24,267 nt of DNA from CAYINU01 sp964364855 (GCA_964364855.1 CAYINU010000019.1:1-24267); one strand, 5' to 3'. Counted from the first letter of the stretch, positions 7,720-16,567 are shown. Notes: a model not told the origin generated them from the sequence alone. Numbers and translations are program-made.

Positions 7720-10251
7720 CTACACCCCCGAAATAGTCACCGACAGATACACGCTTGGCGATTGCTCCAACGGAAAGATGACGCCGGCTTCGGGCACCAA
7801 GTGCAATTGCCAAGAAGAAAGTTCCGCTGATAGCGATACGCCGGGAATCGTAGGCACAGTTTGGTCCTCAATGGAAAACAAATTTAAAAACAGGTTGCCA
7901 TATAGCGCATTGAGATACAGTTGCGGGTTGGAGATGCCCTCGTGCACCGCCAGGATGGGCTGGGTCAGTTTGAGCTGCGCAGAGACCCCGTTTTCATATT
8001 GCAGTCCGAAATAAAAGGTGTCCGAATAGCGGGTTAAAAAGTCGCGGCTTAAACGACCGGTGACCGTCGCTTCCGCATCGCCGATCAAGGCGGTCATGGT
8101 TTCGGCTGCCGATAGGCCCCGACCATTGGTATCCACCTCGATTTGGTTGGACCATTCGCTAATGGGATCGTAATGACGCAATGTCAGACCCGTAGACACA
8201 ATCGACCCGTCGTAGCCGATCCGTGCCAAAACGTCCCTCAAAAAGGTAACTTTGGAGCGATACAACGGGTAACTGGCCGTGGCGAAGTAGCCTAAACTGC
8301 CGTCTGAAAAGGGCCACTGACCGGTCACCGAGAAAACCCAGGGCGAAAAAACCTGGGTTGATGCGTAAAACTGCGCACCTCCCGCCAGAAACAGGAGTCC
8401 ATACGTGGTGTAGCCGATCACATCTTGGCCCACTAACAATCCACCAGAGGGGGCAATAATCCGGGTATGCGGAAACAATGATGCCAGGTTATTCGCTTCC
8501 GCGGGGTGTTCACCTGCATCCACCGCATCGGCCCTATCAGCCGCCAGTTCCCGGCCTGTAAATGCAGCGGCCTGCGGGTTTCGCGTCGCCACGAACAGCT
8601 CGTCTCCATTCACACCCAAACTACGAAATGCGACAAACGCTCCTGCGCCAACTCCCCTATCCGCAAATGTGCCATGCGTTACGCGATGCACAGCCGTGGA
8701 AACCAGATCCATTTGATACACTGCGGAGTACCCGTCGTGCCGATGAGAAAACGTGAGGGTATCTCCGTCTACTGAAATGTCACTGACGGTTCCCTGGGCA
8801 TCTAGCAGACGCCGCAGCGTCATGGTTTTGGGATCCCAATGGGTCAGCTCCCAGCCTGGACCTTCTGCTTTTGTGACCAGCACCCATCCGTCTCGCCATG
8901 GGGCCAATTCTCCGATCATGGCATCAACTGTTGCCAGTTTTGTAGGTGAAGCACCCGCGGTCCACCGCCAGAGGACGCTGCCGGAAGGCGTATCTGATAG
9001 GAAAAACAGATCGCCATCTACCACTGCATAATCTCGAAACAAGGTGGTAAATAGCGCCGTTTGGCGTCCCGATTTTAGGTCTTTTCGCATCAGCGTACCC
9101 ACGCTGCCATAGCCGCGGAAGTCCGCATTTACATATCCGGGCGCTTGCTCTTCGACCGCATAATACATGGCATTGCCGGTGACCATGATACGGGCCCAAA
9201 GCGCACTGGATAGCGCCGCTACCGTATTCAATTGACCGGTTTTCAGATCGATGGCATCCACCCGATATCGCACATAAGGCGTAAATGGTGAGGCATCTCC
9301 CGGGATCTCTTGTCCGACATACAACACATCATCGGCATACGCCATATAGTCTTTATTCCACCCGGTATGGGTGAGCTGGGTTCCAAATTCTTGCCAGGCC
9401 GGCAGCTCCTTTTTGAGTGCCGAAATCCATTCGGCATAGAGGGACTCAAAGGGTTTGCCCCAGACCTCATTTGCCAGCTGGTCATACCCCCAGGCCGGTA
9501 CCATCGGTGTCACTGGCGGAATAGCAATGGTATGGGCAGCGGATGCGAAATAGTCTGAGACCGATCTTGCGGATGTCCTACTGGCCAAATAGTCGACAAA
9601 CAGGCCGCCCCATACGTAGGCCAGAGTGGCCGGATACACCGGATCCTCGTAGCTCAGATCCAAAAGTGAGGGAATCCGATTGTCGTAAATCGCCCGCCGC
9701 ACCACCGCCTCGTGATAGGCCGAATGCAAGCGTCCCACGCCAGGCTCATCACCGGACTCTGCCACTACGGCTGTACCTTCGACCAACCACGTGGGCAGAT
9801 AGCTATTGAGGCTATAGACATTTCCGAACCATTGGTTGAGGGTTTTGGGAAACCCCGTGTCAAAGTGCAACTGATACCAATGGGTCATCTCATGCAGGGC
9901 AATGGTTCGCAGCCACAATCGGTAATCGGCCAGATCGGTATGCGGTGATGGCGGATAGGCAAAAATCACCATTCGGGACGCAACCGAGTTCACATAGCCA
10001 TTCACATATCCTCCACCATCTTTAAGTACCACCCGGAGCGGTTCACTATTGTCTCCCACCCAAAGACCCACACTCGGTTTGAGATCCACCATTTCTGCTA
10101 ACAATAGTTGCGCGGTGAGCGCCATATTTTGGTGGTAGTACACTGTAATGTTTTGAGAACTGATATGGTACCAATCCGAGGTCACGCCCAATCCCCAACC
10201 CAATGGCGTCAGGGCCAGCCAAATCACTACCAATAAAAAATATCGTCTCAT
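7720..10251 (-). CDS. Exported peptidase MA-like protein with TolB-type propeller and C-terminal beta-rich (possible barrel) domain
   Basis: I choose the ATG at 10251: the residues that follow form a signal peptide (MRRYFLLVVIWLALTPLGWG), and GAGGA lies 7 nt upstream; the longer frame from 10287 adds a charged extension. The protein then has 843 residues. A gluzincin site follows: HEMTH at 120-124 and WLVEG at 155-159, where the Glu is the expected third zinc ligand (peptidase MA-like family). Residues of about 290-560 contain repeated strands with YADDVLYVGQE, VDGDLFFLSD and VDGDTLTFSHRHDGYSAVYQ, typical of a TolB/WD40-like propeller. The last 250 residues alternate polar and hydrophobic strands, as in outer-membrane barrels, but do not end in the usual aromatic residue. 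It probably acts in the periplasm or at the outer membrane. Its substrate is unknown. Confidence 0.85.
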   Translation of the reverse strand: MRRYFLLVVIWLALTPLGWGLGVTSDWYHISSQNITVYYHQNMALTAQLLLAEMVDLKPSVGLWVGDNSEPLRVVLKDGGGYVNGYVNSVASRMVIFAYPPSPHTDLADYRLWLRTIALHEMTHWYQLHFDTGFPKTLNQWFGNVYSLNSYLPTWLVEGTAVVAESGDEPGVGRLHSAYHEAVVRRAIYDNRIPSLLDLSYEDPVYPATLAYVWGGLFVDYLASRTSARSVSDYFASAAHTIAIPPVTPMVPAWGYDQLANEVWGKPFESLYAEWISALKKELPAWQEFGTQLTHTGWNKDYMAYADDVLYVGQEIPGDASPFTPYVRYRVDAIDLKTGQLNTVAALSSALWARIMVTGNAMYYAVEEQAPGYVNADFRGYGSVGTLMRKDLKSGRQTALFTTLFRDYAVVDGDLFFLSDTPSGSVLWRWTAGASPTKLATVDAMIGELAPWRDGWVLVTKAEGPGWELTHWDPKTMTLRRLLDAQGTVSDISVDGDTLTFSHRHDGYSAVYQMDLVSTAVHRVTHGTFADRGVGAGAFVAFRSLGVNGDELFVATRNPQAAAFTGRELAADRADAVDAGEHPAEANNLASLFPHTRIIAPSGGLLVGQDVIGYTTYGLLFLAGGAQFYASTQVFSPWVFSVTGQWPFSDGSLGYFATASYPLYRSKVTFLRDVLARIGYDGSIVSTGLTLRHYDPISEWSNQIEVDTNGRGLSAAETMTALIGDAEATVTGRLSRDFLTRYSDTFYFGLQYENGVSAQLKLTQPILAVHEGISNPQLYLNALYGNLFLNLFSIEDQTVPTIPGVSLSAELSSWQLHLVPEAGVIFPLEQSPSVYLSVTISGV

Positions 10252-10314
10252 CCGGAGTTCCTCATCTATTAGACTCGGTTTCGCCATCTCAAAACTCGGA
10301 ACCGTGTAACTCCG

Positions 10315-10342
10315 GTCACCCCCGCGAAGGTAGGGGTCCAGA
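10315..10342. repeat. Degenerate half of the REP-like palindrome
   Basis: GTCACCCCCGCGAAGGTAGG followed by GGTCCAGA matches one arm of the palindrome at 7101 with a few changes. No partner arm is visible nearby, so this is a decayed half-copy between the peptidase gene and the heat-shock promoter. Confidence 0.65.
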
Positions 10343-10405
10343 ATGGTTTTTATTTATCATATCGCCCACTTTCATAACGGCACAACGTCACGTCTACCCA
10401 AACAG

Positions 10406-10432
10406 TTGGCACTCTGGTATATTGAGTGCTAA
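10406..10432 (+). promoter_or_regulatory. CIRCE operator overlapping an extended -10 and the hrcA start codon
   Basis: TTGGCACTC (10406-10414), a 9-nt spacer and GAGTGCTAA (10424-10432) match the CIRCE consensus TTAGCACTC-N9-GAGTGCTAA with one mismatch. HrcA binds this element to repress heat-shock genes. The spacer TGGTATATT is an extended -10 (TGN then TATATT at 10418-10423), so bound HrcA would cover the promoter itself. The last A of the operator is the first base of the hrcA ATG. A transcript starting about 7 nt after the -10 would begin at or next to that ATG. I see no strong -35. Confidence 0.93.
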
Positions 10433-11487
10433 TGGATGATCGGCAACGGGAGATTTTGCGGGCAACGATACACCATTATATCCAAACGGCTGAACCCGTC
10501 GGGTCTCAGACGCTTCGCGAAATTACCAGTCTTTCTTGCAGTCCAGCCACCATCCGAAGCGAACTCAATCAATTGGAAAAGCAGGGGTACCTGCAGCACG
10601 TCCATACCTCCTCTGGCCGTGTCCCGACAGACCAAGGATACCGTCTGTATGTCGATACCCTGATGGAAAGCCGCACCCCTCCCGCCGATTGGGTTGCCAG
10701 CATCGAATCCGACGTGATGGCCATCAACCAAAATGTCGGTGTGGTTTTAAGTAAAATGACGCAGGTCGTATCGGCCTTGCTCAATTACACTGCCATCGTG
10801 ATGACACCGGAAGTCTTAAAAGAATCGCTTAAAGTCATTCACCTGATTTTGGTAGACTTGGACAAAATTCTCGTCGTTTTGTTGAACTCGGTTGGCATGA
10901 ATCGCGAGGTGTTGTTACGTATTAGCGAAACCTATAGCCAAGACGAATTGAATACGATTTCCAAGATCTTGACCCGCAAATTGGAAGGGCGCTCCGTTTT
11001 TTCGCTGACTCGCCAGGATTTTTCCGACGTCGTATCGCAATTGCCGCAAGCTGATGCCATACTGGATGTTTTGTATACCGAATTAAAAAAAGTAGTACAG
11101 GCCTCCGAAACCCAGCACTTATTATCCTCCGGGGTATCCAAAATGGTGAAGCTCCCCGAATTTCAAGACATTGCCTATGCCCGTAACGTGCTGGAGCTAT
11201 TAGAAGAAAGCAAAACGCTGTGCAATTTTTTATCAGACTGTACCACACAAGACCACTGCCAAGTCGTGATCGGCAGCGAGAGCCCGCTGGAAGGGTTGCA
11301 AAACTGTAGTTTGGTCGTTTCCCCAATTAAGCACGACCAGACTCCGATAGGCGTGGTCGGTGTATTGGGTCCAAAACGGATGACCTATGCCACTGTTGTG
11401 CCGCTGGTACAAAAGATTTCCGAGATGATCACCAACAGCCTTCCCAACAGCTATGAATCAAAGGAGGACCAACATGCCCATAGATGA
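10432..11487 (+). CDS. hrcA: Heat-inducible transcription repressor HrcA
   Basis: HrcA binds CIRCE and represses the dnaK operon; its folding depends on GroEL in the species studied. The product from the ATG at 10432 has 351 residues, the usual length. The N-terminal winged helix is clear (SPATIRSELNQLEKQGYL followed by HTSSGRVPTDQGYRLYVD), and the middle and C-terminal HrcA domain follows (LILVDLDKILVVLLNSVG, IGVVGVLGPKRMTYA). A GTG at 10426 would add two residues, but it lies inside the CIRCE arm, so the ATG is preferred. There is only a weak GAG before it, which fits a leaderless start. The gene heads the operon and its 3' end overlaps grpE by 14 bp. Confidence 0.95.
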   Translation: MDDRQREILRATIHHYIQTAEPVGSQTLREITSLSCSPATIRSELNQLEKQGYLQHVHTSSGRVPTDQGYRLYVDTLMESRTPPADWVASIESDVMAINQNVGVVLSKMTQVVSALLNYTAIVMTPEVLKESLKVIHLILVDLDKILVVLLNSVGMNREVLLRISETYSQDELNTISKILTRKLEGRSVFSLTRQDFSDVVSQLPQADAILDVLYTELKKVVQASETQHLLSSGVSKMVKLPEFQDIAYARNVLELLEESKTLCNFLSDCTTQDHCQVVIGSESPLEGLQNCSLVVSPIKHDQTPIGVVGVLGPKRMTYATVVPLVQKISEMITNSLPNSYESKEDQHAHR

Positions 11488-12022
11488 TGTACAGACCAGC
11501 GAGGCATCCCAGCCGGAACAAAACGCCACGCCTACCGCAACGGCAGAAGGCAACGAACTGGAAGCCTTAAAGCAGTCATTGGCCGAGCTGACTGCCCTGG
11601 CCAACGAAGAGAAAGAAAGAGCCCTGCGGGCCATGGCCGAGGCCGACAATTACCGCAAGCGTATCGAGCGTGACATGGACGCCTTCAAAAAGTTTGCGAT
11701 GGAAAAAGCCATTCTGGATATTTTGCCGATATTAGATAGCTTTGACCTGGCCATTCAGCATACCGCCGGAGAGCCTACGGATGCCAAAAAAATGCTGGAT
11801 GGGTTTACCATGATCCATCGGCAACTGCAAACGGTCCTCGAAAAATGGGGCGTCGCCCGAATGCAAACCGAAGGCCAGGCCTTTGACCCCAATCTGCACC
11901 AAGCCGTTTCGCAAGTGGACTCTGCCGATGCCCAATCGGGGGCTATCCTGAGCCAGGTGCAAGCGGGTTACACGTTGCAAGGTCGCGTCTTGCGTCCGGC
12001 TTTGGTTGTTGTCGCGAAATAA
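11474..12022 (+). CDS. grpE: Nucleotide exchange factor GrpE
   Basis: GrpE releases ADP from DnaK and so resets the chaperone cycle in the cytoplasm. I take the ATG at 11474, not the one 21 nt upstream, because a full AAGGAGG ends 6 nt before it. The product then has 182 residues. A charged, flexible N-terminus leads into a long helix (about 25-75, ALRAMAEADNYRKRIERDMD) that forms the dimer, then the four-helix part (ILPILDSFDLAIQH) and the C-terminal beta domain with the signature from GQAFDPNLHQAV to VLRPALVVVAK. The Shine-Dalgarno and start lie inside the 3' end of hrcA, so the two genes are tightly linked. Confidence 0.95.
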   Translation: MPIDDVQTSEASQPEQNATPTATAEGNELEALKQSLAELTALANEEKERALRAMAEADNYRKRIERDMDAFKKFAMEKAILDILPILDSFDLAIQHTAGEPTDAKKMLDGFTMIHRQLQTVLEKWGVARMQTEGQAFDPNLHQAVSQVDSADAQSGAILSQVQAGYTLQGRVLRPALVVVAK

Positions 12023-12052
12023 AATAGAGAAGTAATTTAGGAGGAGAGAGAT

Positions 12053-13975
12053 ATGAAAAAATCGAATCGTGTCATCGGAATCGACTTGGGTACCACCAAT
12101 TCTTGTGTCGCTTTTATGGACGGCAAGGAAACCAAGGTTATTCCTAACGCAGAGGGTGCCCGCACCACGCCCTCCATCGTCGCCTTTACCAAAGACGGCG
12201 AAGAGCTGGTCGGCCAACCGGCCAAACGCCAAGCCATTACCAACCCCGCCAACACGGTGTATTCCATTAAGCGCTTTATGGGCCGCAAACACGACGAAGT
12301 CCGCGGCGAAGAAAAAATGGTACCCTACAAGATCGGTGACCGAAAAGACGGGGTTATTGTGGTAAAAGTTCAAGATAAAGAATTTACCCCTCCTGAAATT
12401 TCCGCCAAAATTCTGCGCAAGCTAAAACGGGATGCCGAAGCCTATTTGGGCGAGGAAATCGTCAAGGCTGTTGTTACCGTACCGGCCTACTTTAATGATG
12501 CCCAACGCAAAGCCACCAAGGACGCCGGCGAAATTGCGGGCTTGGATGTCCTTCGCATTATCAACGAACCGACTGCGGCCGCATTGGCCTATGGTTTGGA
12601 CAAGAAAAAAGATGAAAAAGTTGCCGTTTATGACTTCGGCGGCGGGACGTTTGATATTTCGGTTCTGGAAATCGGCGACGGTGTTTTTGAGGTATTATCG
12701 ACCAATGGCGACACCCACTTGGGTGGGGATGACATCGACCAAGTCGTCATTCACTGGTTGATCGACGAGTTCAAAAAAGATCAGGGTGTGGATCTGGGTA
12801 AAGATCAGATGGTTCTGCAACGGCTCAAAGACGCTGCTGAAAAAGCCAAAATCGAGTTGTCTTCTACCCAGCAAACCGAAATCAATTTGCCTTTTATCAC
12901 AGCCGATGCCACCGGTCCCAAGCACCTCAACATGACACTGACACGGGCCAAATTCGAATCCATGATCGAGCCTTTTATCAAGCGATCGATGGATCCCTGC
13001 AAAAAGGCAATTGAGGATGCCGGTCTTAAGGTGTCTGACATTAATGAAGTGATTTTGGTCGGGGGAACAACTCGCATTCCCGCCATCCAAAAAGCCGTCA
13101 AAGATTTCTTTGGCAAAGAACCGCACAAAGGGGTGAATCCGGATGAGGTGGTGGCCGTAGGCGCCGCCATTCAAGGTGCCGTGTTATCCGGTGATGTAAA
13201 AGATGTGGTGTTACTAGACGTTACACCCCTCTCCCTGGGTATCGAGACCCTTGGCGGCGTGGCCACCAAACTCATCGAACGCAACACGACCATCCCGACA
13301 TCCAAAAGCCAAGTCTTTTCAACCGCTGCGGACAATCAAACCAACGTGGAAATTCATGTCGTGCAAGGCGAACGCCCCATGGCCGCAGACAACCGATCGC
13401 TGGGACGGTTCATGCTCGAAGGGATCGCGCCGGCACCCCGCGGGCTCCCTCAGGTCGAAGTCACCTTTGATATCGACGCCAATGGAATTTTGAATGTCAA
13501 AGCCGTCGACAAAGGCACCGGAAAAGAGCAAAAAATCACCATTACCGCCTCCTCCGGTCTGACCGAAGCCGATATCGAACGGATGAAAAAGGACGCAGAA
13601 GCGCATGCGGCAGAAGATGAAAAGAAAAAGGCCGCGATCGAAGCCCGCAACCAGGCCGACAGCTTGATTTACTCTACCGAAAAACTCATCAAAGACAGTG
13701 GGGACAAACTGAAGTCCGAGACCAAAGAAAAATTGGAAACGGCCATTGTCGATCTGAAAAAGGCTATAGAATCCAATGACGCGGACATCATCAAAGCCGA
13801 ATTCGAAAAATTCGAAAAAGTAGTCCATGAAACTTCTGCCGAGCTGTATGCGGCCGCTCAACCTACCGCCGGTTCGGACGGCCAACCTGAAGGCCAACCC
13901 CCTGAACAACCCCAAGGCACAGACAATGTGGTCGACGCCGAATTTACCGATGTATTGGATGAAGACAAGAAATAA
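12053..13975 (+). CDS. dnaK: Molecular chaperone DnaK (Hsp70)
   Basis: DnaK is the central Hsp70, an ATP-driven binder of unfolded chains that works with DnaJ and GrpE. The 640-residue product has all Hsp70 signatures: IGIDLGTTNSCVA near the start, VYDFGGGTFDISVLEIG near 197-213, and VILVGGTTRIPAIQKAV near 335-351. The substrate-binding domain follows the linker DVVLLDVTPLSLGIETLGG. The C-terminus is a lid rich in Lys and Glu, then a Gln/Pro-rich tail ending in VVDAEFTDVLDEDKK, close to the conserved EEVKDDKK-type end. GGAGGAGAG precedes the ATG. The stop overlaps the dnaJ start as TAATG. Confidence 0.98.
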   Translation: MKKSNRVIGIDLGTTNSCVAFMDGKETKVIPNAEGARTTPSIVAFTKDGEELVGQPAKRQAITNPANTVYSIKRFMGRKHDEVRGEEKMVPYKIGDRKDGVIVVKVQDKEFTPPEISAKILRKLKRDAEAYLGEEIVKAVVTVPAYFNDAQRKATKDAGEIAGLDVLRIINEPTAAALAYGLDKKKDEKVAVYDFGGGTFDISVLEIGDGVFEVLSTNGDTHLGGDDIDQVVIHWLIDEFKKDQGVDLGKDQMVLQRLKDAAEKAKIELSSTQQTEINLPFITADATGPKHLNMTLTRAKFESMIEPFIKRSMDPCKKAIEDAGLKVSDINEVILVGGTTRIPAIQKAVKDFFGKEPHKGVNPDEVVAVGAAIQGAVLSGDVKDVVLLDVTPLSLGIETLGGVATKLIERNTTIPTSKSQVFSTAADNQTNVEIHVVQGERPMAADNRSLGRFMLEGIAPAPRGLPQVEVTFDIDANGILNVKAVDKGTGKEQKITITASSGLTEADIERMKKDAEAHAAEDEKKKAAIEARNQADSLIYSTEKLIKDSGDKLKSETKEKLETAIVDLKKAIESNDADIIKAEFEKFEKVVHETSAELYAAAQPTAGSDGQPEGQPPEQPQGTDNVVDAEFTDVLDEDKK

Positions 13976-15120
13976 TGGCCAAAGACCTCTACGCCGTATT
14001 GGGTGTCAAAAAAGACGCATCGGAGAGTGAGATCAAGCGGGCCTATCGCCAATTGGCCCGCAAGTACCATCCGGACGTCAACAAAGAAGACCCCAAGGCC
14101 GAAGAAAAATTCAAAGAAGTACAACACGCCTATGCCATTTTGTCCGACAAAGACAAAAAGGCCCGCTATGACCAATATGGGGTCACAGACGACGCGCCCG
14201 GCGGCGGCCCCGGTGGGGGTTTTAGCGGCTTTAGTGGATTTGAAGGATTCGGCGGCGAAGCGGTCGAAGATATTTTTGAAAGCTTTTTTGGTGGGGGCAT
14301 GCGGGGAGGAGCCGGGGGCGGCGGGCGGCGTTCCCGGGCTCGCCGTGGCGCCGACCTGCGATACAATCTCTCTCTGACACTCGAGGATGTTTACAAAGGC
14401 ATCTCCAAAGAAATCAGCATCCAGCGGTTGGCGCCCTGCTCGCGCTGCAACGGCAGCGGCGCGCAGCCGGGATCTGCCAAAAAAACCTGCACCCAGTGCA
14501 AGGGTAGTGGTCAGATCCAGCAGACCCAACGCACCTTCTTGGGCCAATTTTCGCAGGTTGTCATCTGCCCTACCTGCGAAGGGACTGGCGAAATCATCGA
14601 ACACAAATGCTTGATTTGCCACGGCTCGGGGGTCGAAAAGCACACCAAAAAACTCAAGGTGGATATCCCCGCAGGGGTGGAAGACGGGATGCAACTACGT
14701 GTGGCCGGTGAAGGCAACGCCGGCGAACACGGCGGTCCGGCCGGCGACCTGTATGTCTTTATCACCATTAAACCGCATGAGTATTTCCGTCGCGACGGCA
14801 GTGACATCCGCGTTGAGGTGGAAGTCCCCTATTCCAAGGCCATTCTCGGCACCGAGATCGATGTTCCCACACTCGAAGGCTCTGCCAAGGTCAAAATTGG
14901 GGCCGGCACGCAACCGGGCGCCATCTTGAGATTGCGTGGCAAAGGCCTCCCCGCTTTACGCGGCTTTGGCAAAGGTGATCAGTTGGTCGAGGTCAAAGTC
15001 AAAATGCCCACCTCCCCTTCCGCCAAAGAAAAGAAATTGGTCGAAGAAATCGATGTGCTTTACGGCGGCGAGAAAAAGCCAAAACCCGGCTTTTTTGAGT
15101 TCGTGAAGCGGAAGCGTTAA
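13975..15120 (+). CDS. dnaJ: Chaperone protein DnaJ (Hsp40, type I)
   Basis: DnaJ delivers substrates to DnaK and stimulates its ATPase. The 381-residue product has a J domain with HPD at 32-34, a Gly/Phe-rich stretch at about 75-118, and four zinc-finger repeats: CSRCNGSG (155-162), CTQCKGSG (172-179), CPTCEGTG (198-205) and CLICHGSG (212-219). C-terminal domains follow, with VDIPAGVEDGMQLRVAGEG. All eight zinc Cys are present, so it is a complete type I protein. It shares one base with the dnaK stop (TAATG) and has no strong Shine-Dalgarno of its own, so re-initiation after dnaK is likely. It is the last gene of the operon; no clear terminator hairpin follows. Confidence 0.97.
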   Translation: MAKDLYAVLGVKKDASESEIKRAYRQLARKYHPDVNKEDPKAEEKFKEVQHAYAILSDKDKKARYDQYGVTDDAPGGGPGGGFSGFSGFEGFGGEAVEDIFESFFGGGMRGGAGGGGRRSRARRGADLRYNLSLTLEDVYKGISKEISIQRLAPCSRCNGSGAQPGSAKKTCTQCKGSGQIQQTQRTFLGQFSQVVICPTCEGTGEIIEHKCLICHGSGVEKHTKKLKVDIPAGVEDGMQLRVAGEGNAGEHGGPAGDLYVFITIKPHEYFRRDGSDIRVEVEVPYSKAILGTEIDVPTLEGSAKVKIGAGTQPGAILRLRGKGLPALRGFGKGDQLVEVKVKMPTSPSAKEKKLVEEIDVLYGGEKKPKPGFFEFVKRKR

Positions 15121-15131
15121 AGTCCCAAGAC

Positions 15132-15186
15132 TTTATAGATTCTTTATAGATTCTTTATAGATTCTTTATAGATTCTTTATAGATTG
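15132..15186. repeat. Five tandem copies of an 11-bp unit (TTTATAGATTC)
   Basis: Four exact copies (15132-15175) and a fifth ending in G (15176-15186) lie between dnaJ and the AlbA_2 gene. The unit is about one helical turn, and its TTTATA could serve as a -35 in several registers. Arrays like this often change copy number by slippage. It is not a CRISPR: the units are too short and there are no spacers. Confidence 0.9.
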
Positions 15187-15193
15187 GTAGAAT
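15165..15193 (+). promoter_or_regulatory. Candidate leaderless promoter of the AlbA_2 regulator gene, built partly from the tandem repeat
   Basis: TTTATA at 15165-15170 (start of the fourth repeat unit; 4 of 6 matches to TTGACA) lies 17 nt before TAGAAT at 15188-15193. The -10 ends 6 nt before the ATG at 15200. Confidence 0.45.
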
Positions 15194-15199
15194 CATGTC

Positions 15200-16558
15200 A
15201 TGAACATGGAAAGCATATCCGCTCTTCTTAAAGAGGGCGAAACCGAAACCGTGGAATTTAAAGAATCTCTGGGCAAAACCCAAGAGATTGCCAAAACGAT
15301 TGCAGGCTTCGCCAATACCCATGGCGGACTCCTTTTGATAGGAGTCAATTCAAAAGGAGAAATTGTCGGTTTCAAAGAGAACTCAGATAGACTACAACAA
15401 ACCATTTCAGCGATTTCTCAAAATGTATCCCCCGTCCCCAATTTATCCATACGAGTCCATTCCCTTAAAAATCGAGCCGTTTTAGCGGTGAAAGTATCTC
15501 GAGCTACTGATCACGAATACCACACGTATGATGGCGCTATCTATATTCGTGTTGGATCTACAACACGACGTTTAGACGGAACCTCTCAACTCCAATACTT
15601 AAGAAACCGCCAAATACTATGCTTTGATGAATCGGTGAGCAGTGCCAGTATTAAGGATTTAGACAAAGAAAAAATTCAACACTATCTGGAAAAACGGGGA
15701 CAACTTTCTTATCTCGAAAATCATTCCACGACGGATTTTCTGATCAGCAAACAATTGATCGATAAAAATCAAAAATTGAAGAATGCAGCTGTTGTTTTAT
15801 TTGCCAAAAACCCGGTCTGGTTTTTCCCTCAATTGGAAGTTAAGCTGGTCCGTTTTTCGGGAACGGAGCCTATCGAAATCATCGCGCATCAACTTGTACA
15901 AGATAATTTGCCAGCCCAGATCGAACAAGCACTTTCATTTGTAAAAAAACACATTGAAAAAAAATGGGTCATTACAGAAACAAGTCAACGACAGGAACAT
16001 TTCGAATACCCCCTTACCGTCATGAGAGAAGCCATTGTAAACGCCATTGCACATCGAGATTATTTTGGCAAAGATGCGGTCCAAGTCTATATTTTTGATA
16101 ATCGAATTGAAATAACAAGTCCGGGAGGACTACCCAACGGATTGCAAGAATCCTTCCTCGGAAGTATCTCCGTGCAGCGTAATCCTTTTATTTACCGATT
16201 CTTACGGGATATGGGCTACGTGGAGGGATTGGGTACCGGTATTCCTCGGATGAAGAATGAAATGCGGAAAGCCAAACTTAAAGATCCTGAATTTGTTACC
16301 AATGCTTTATTTTTCCGGGTTATTCTAAGCAATAAAATGGGATTGAAAAAACCCATCGAATCCAGAGACCATCTCAATATGCGCCAGCAAGATACGCTGC
16401 GATTTTTGAAAACCCATCCCTCCATAAAGGTAAAATTCCATGGACAACGTCACGGCATTTCGTACCCCACTGCACTCAAAGACATCAACGAAATGGTGGA
16501 ATACGGCTACTTAAAAAAGGTGGGTATTTCCAGAAATGCTTATTATGTGCCGGCTTAG
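15200..16558 (+). CDS. AlbA_2 (Schlafen-like) domain protein with GHKL-type ATPase domain, putative regulator
   Basis: This 452-residue protein has the layout of a widespread accessory family often annotated as a transcriptional regulator or ATP-dependent helicase-like protein. The N-terminal AlbA_2 domain (about 10-125) has ETVEFKESLG with the conserved EFKES at 19-23, and GFANTHGGLLLIGVN at 36-50. The C-terminal half has the ATP-binding signature VMREAIVNAIAHRDYF near 274-289, with DNRIEITSPGGLPNG and GLGTGIPRMKNEM. A short winged-helix-like tail ends the protein. Its exact role is unknown; relatives occur near defence and mobile genes. No good Shine-Dalgarno is seen and a TAGAAT box ends 6 nt before the ATG, which favours 15200 over the ATG at 15206. 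By eye, base use is more AT-rich than in the neighbouring heat-shock genes, which suggests acquisition. Confidence 0.88.
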   Translation: MNMESISALLKEGETETVEFKESLGKTQEIAKTIAGFANTHGGLLLIGVNSKGEIVGFKENSDRLQQTISAISQNVSPVPNLSIRVHSLKNRAVLAVKVSRATDHEYHTYDGAIYIRVGSTTRRLDGTSQLQYLRNRQILCFDESVSSASIKDLDKEKIQHYLEKRGQLSYLENHSTTDFLISKQLIDKNQKLKNAAVVLFAKNPVWFFPQLEVKLVRFSGTEPIEIIAHQLVQDNLPAQIEQALSFVKKHIEKKWVITETSQRQEHFEYPLTVMREAIVNAIAHRDYFGKDAVQVYIFDNRIEITSPGGLPNGLQESFLGSISVQRNPFIYRFLRDMGYVEGLGTGIPRMKNEMRKAKLKDPEFVTNALFFRVILSNKMGLKKPIESRDHLNMRQQDTLRFLKTHPSIKVKFHGQRHGISYPTALKDINEMVEYGYLKKVGISRNAYYVPA

Positions 16559-16567
16559 CTACATCCA

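Noticed and set aside
7466..7813. 115-codon minus-strand frame between the nuclease remnant and the peptidase gene
   Set aside because: It overlaps the 3' end of the peptidase gene on the same strand in another frame, has no motif and no start signal.
10252..10287. Longer start for the peptidase-propeller gene
   Set aside because: It would place a charged 12-residue extension before the signal peptide, whereas the ATG at 10251 has a well-placed GAGGA.
11453..11473. Upstream ATG for grpE
   Set aside because: The AAGGAGG signal lies after this ATG and is spaced correctly for the ATG at 11474.
13858..14694. 278-codon frame antisense to dnaJ
   Set aside because: Long only because of codon bias in dnaJ; the Gly- and Cys-rich sequence mirrors the dnaJ repeats and no start signal is present.
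15132..15186. Possible CRISPR array
   Set aside because: Units are 11 bp with no spacers between them, and no cas genes are near. It is a simple tandem repeat.
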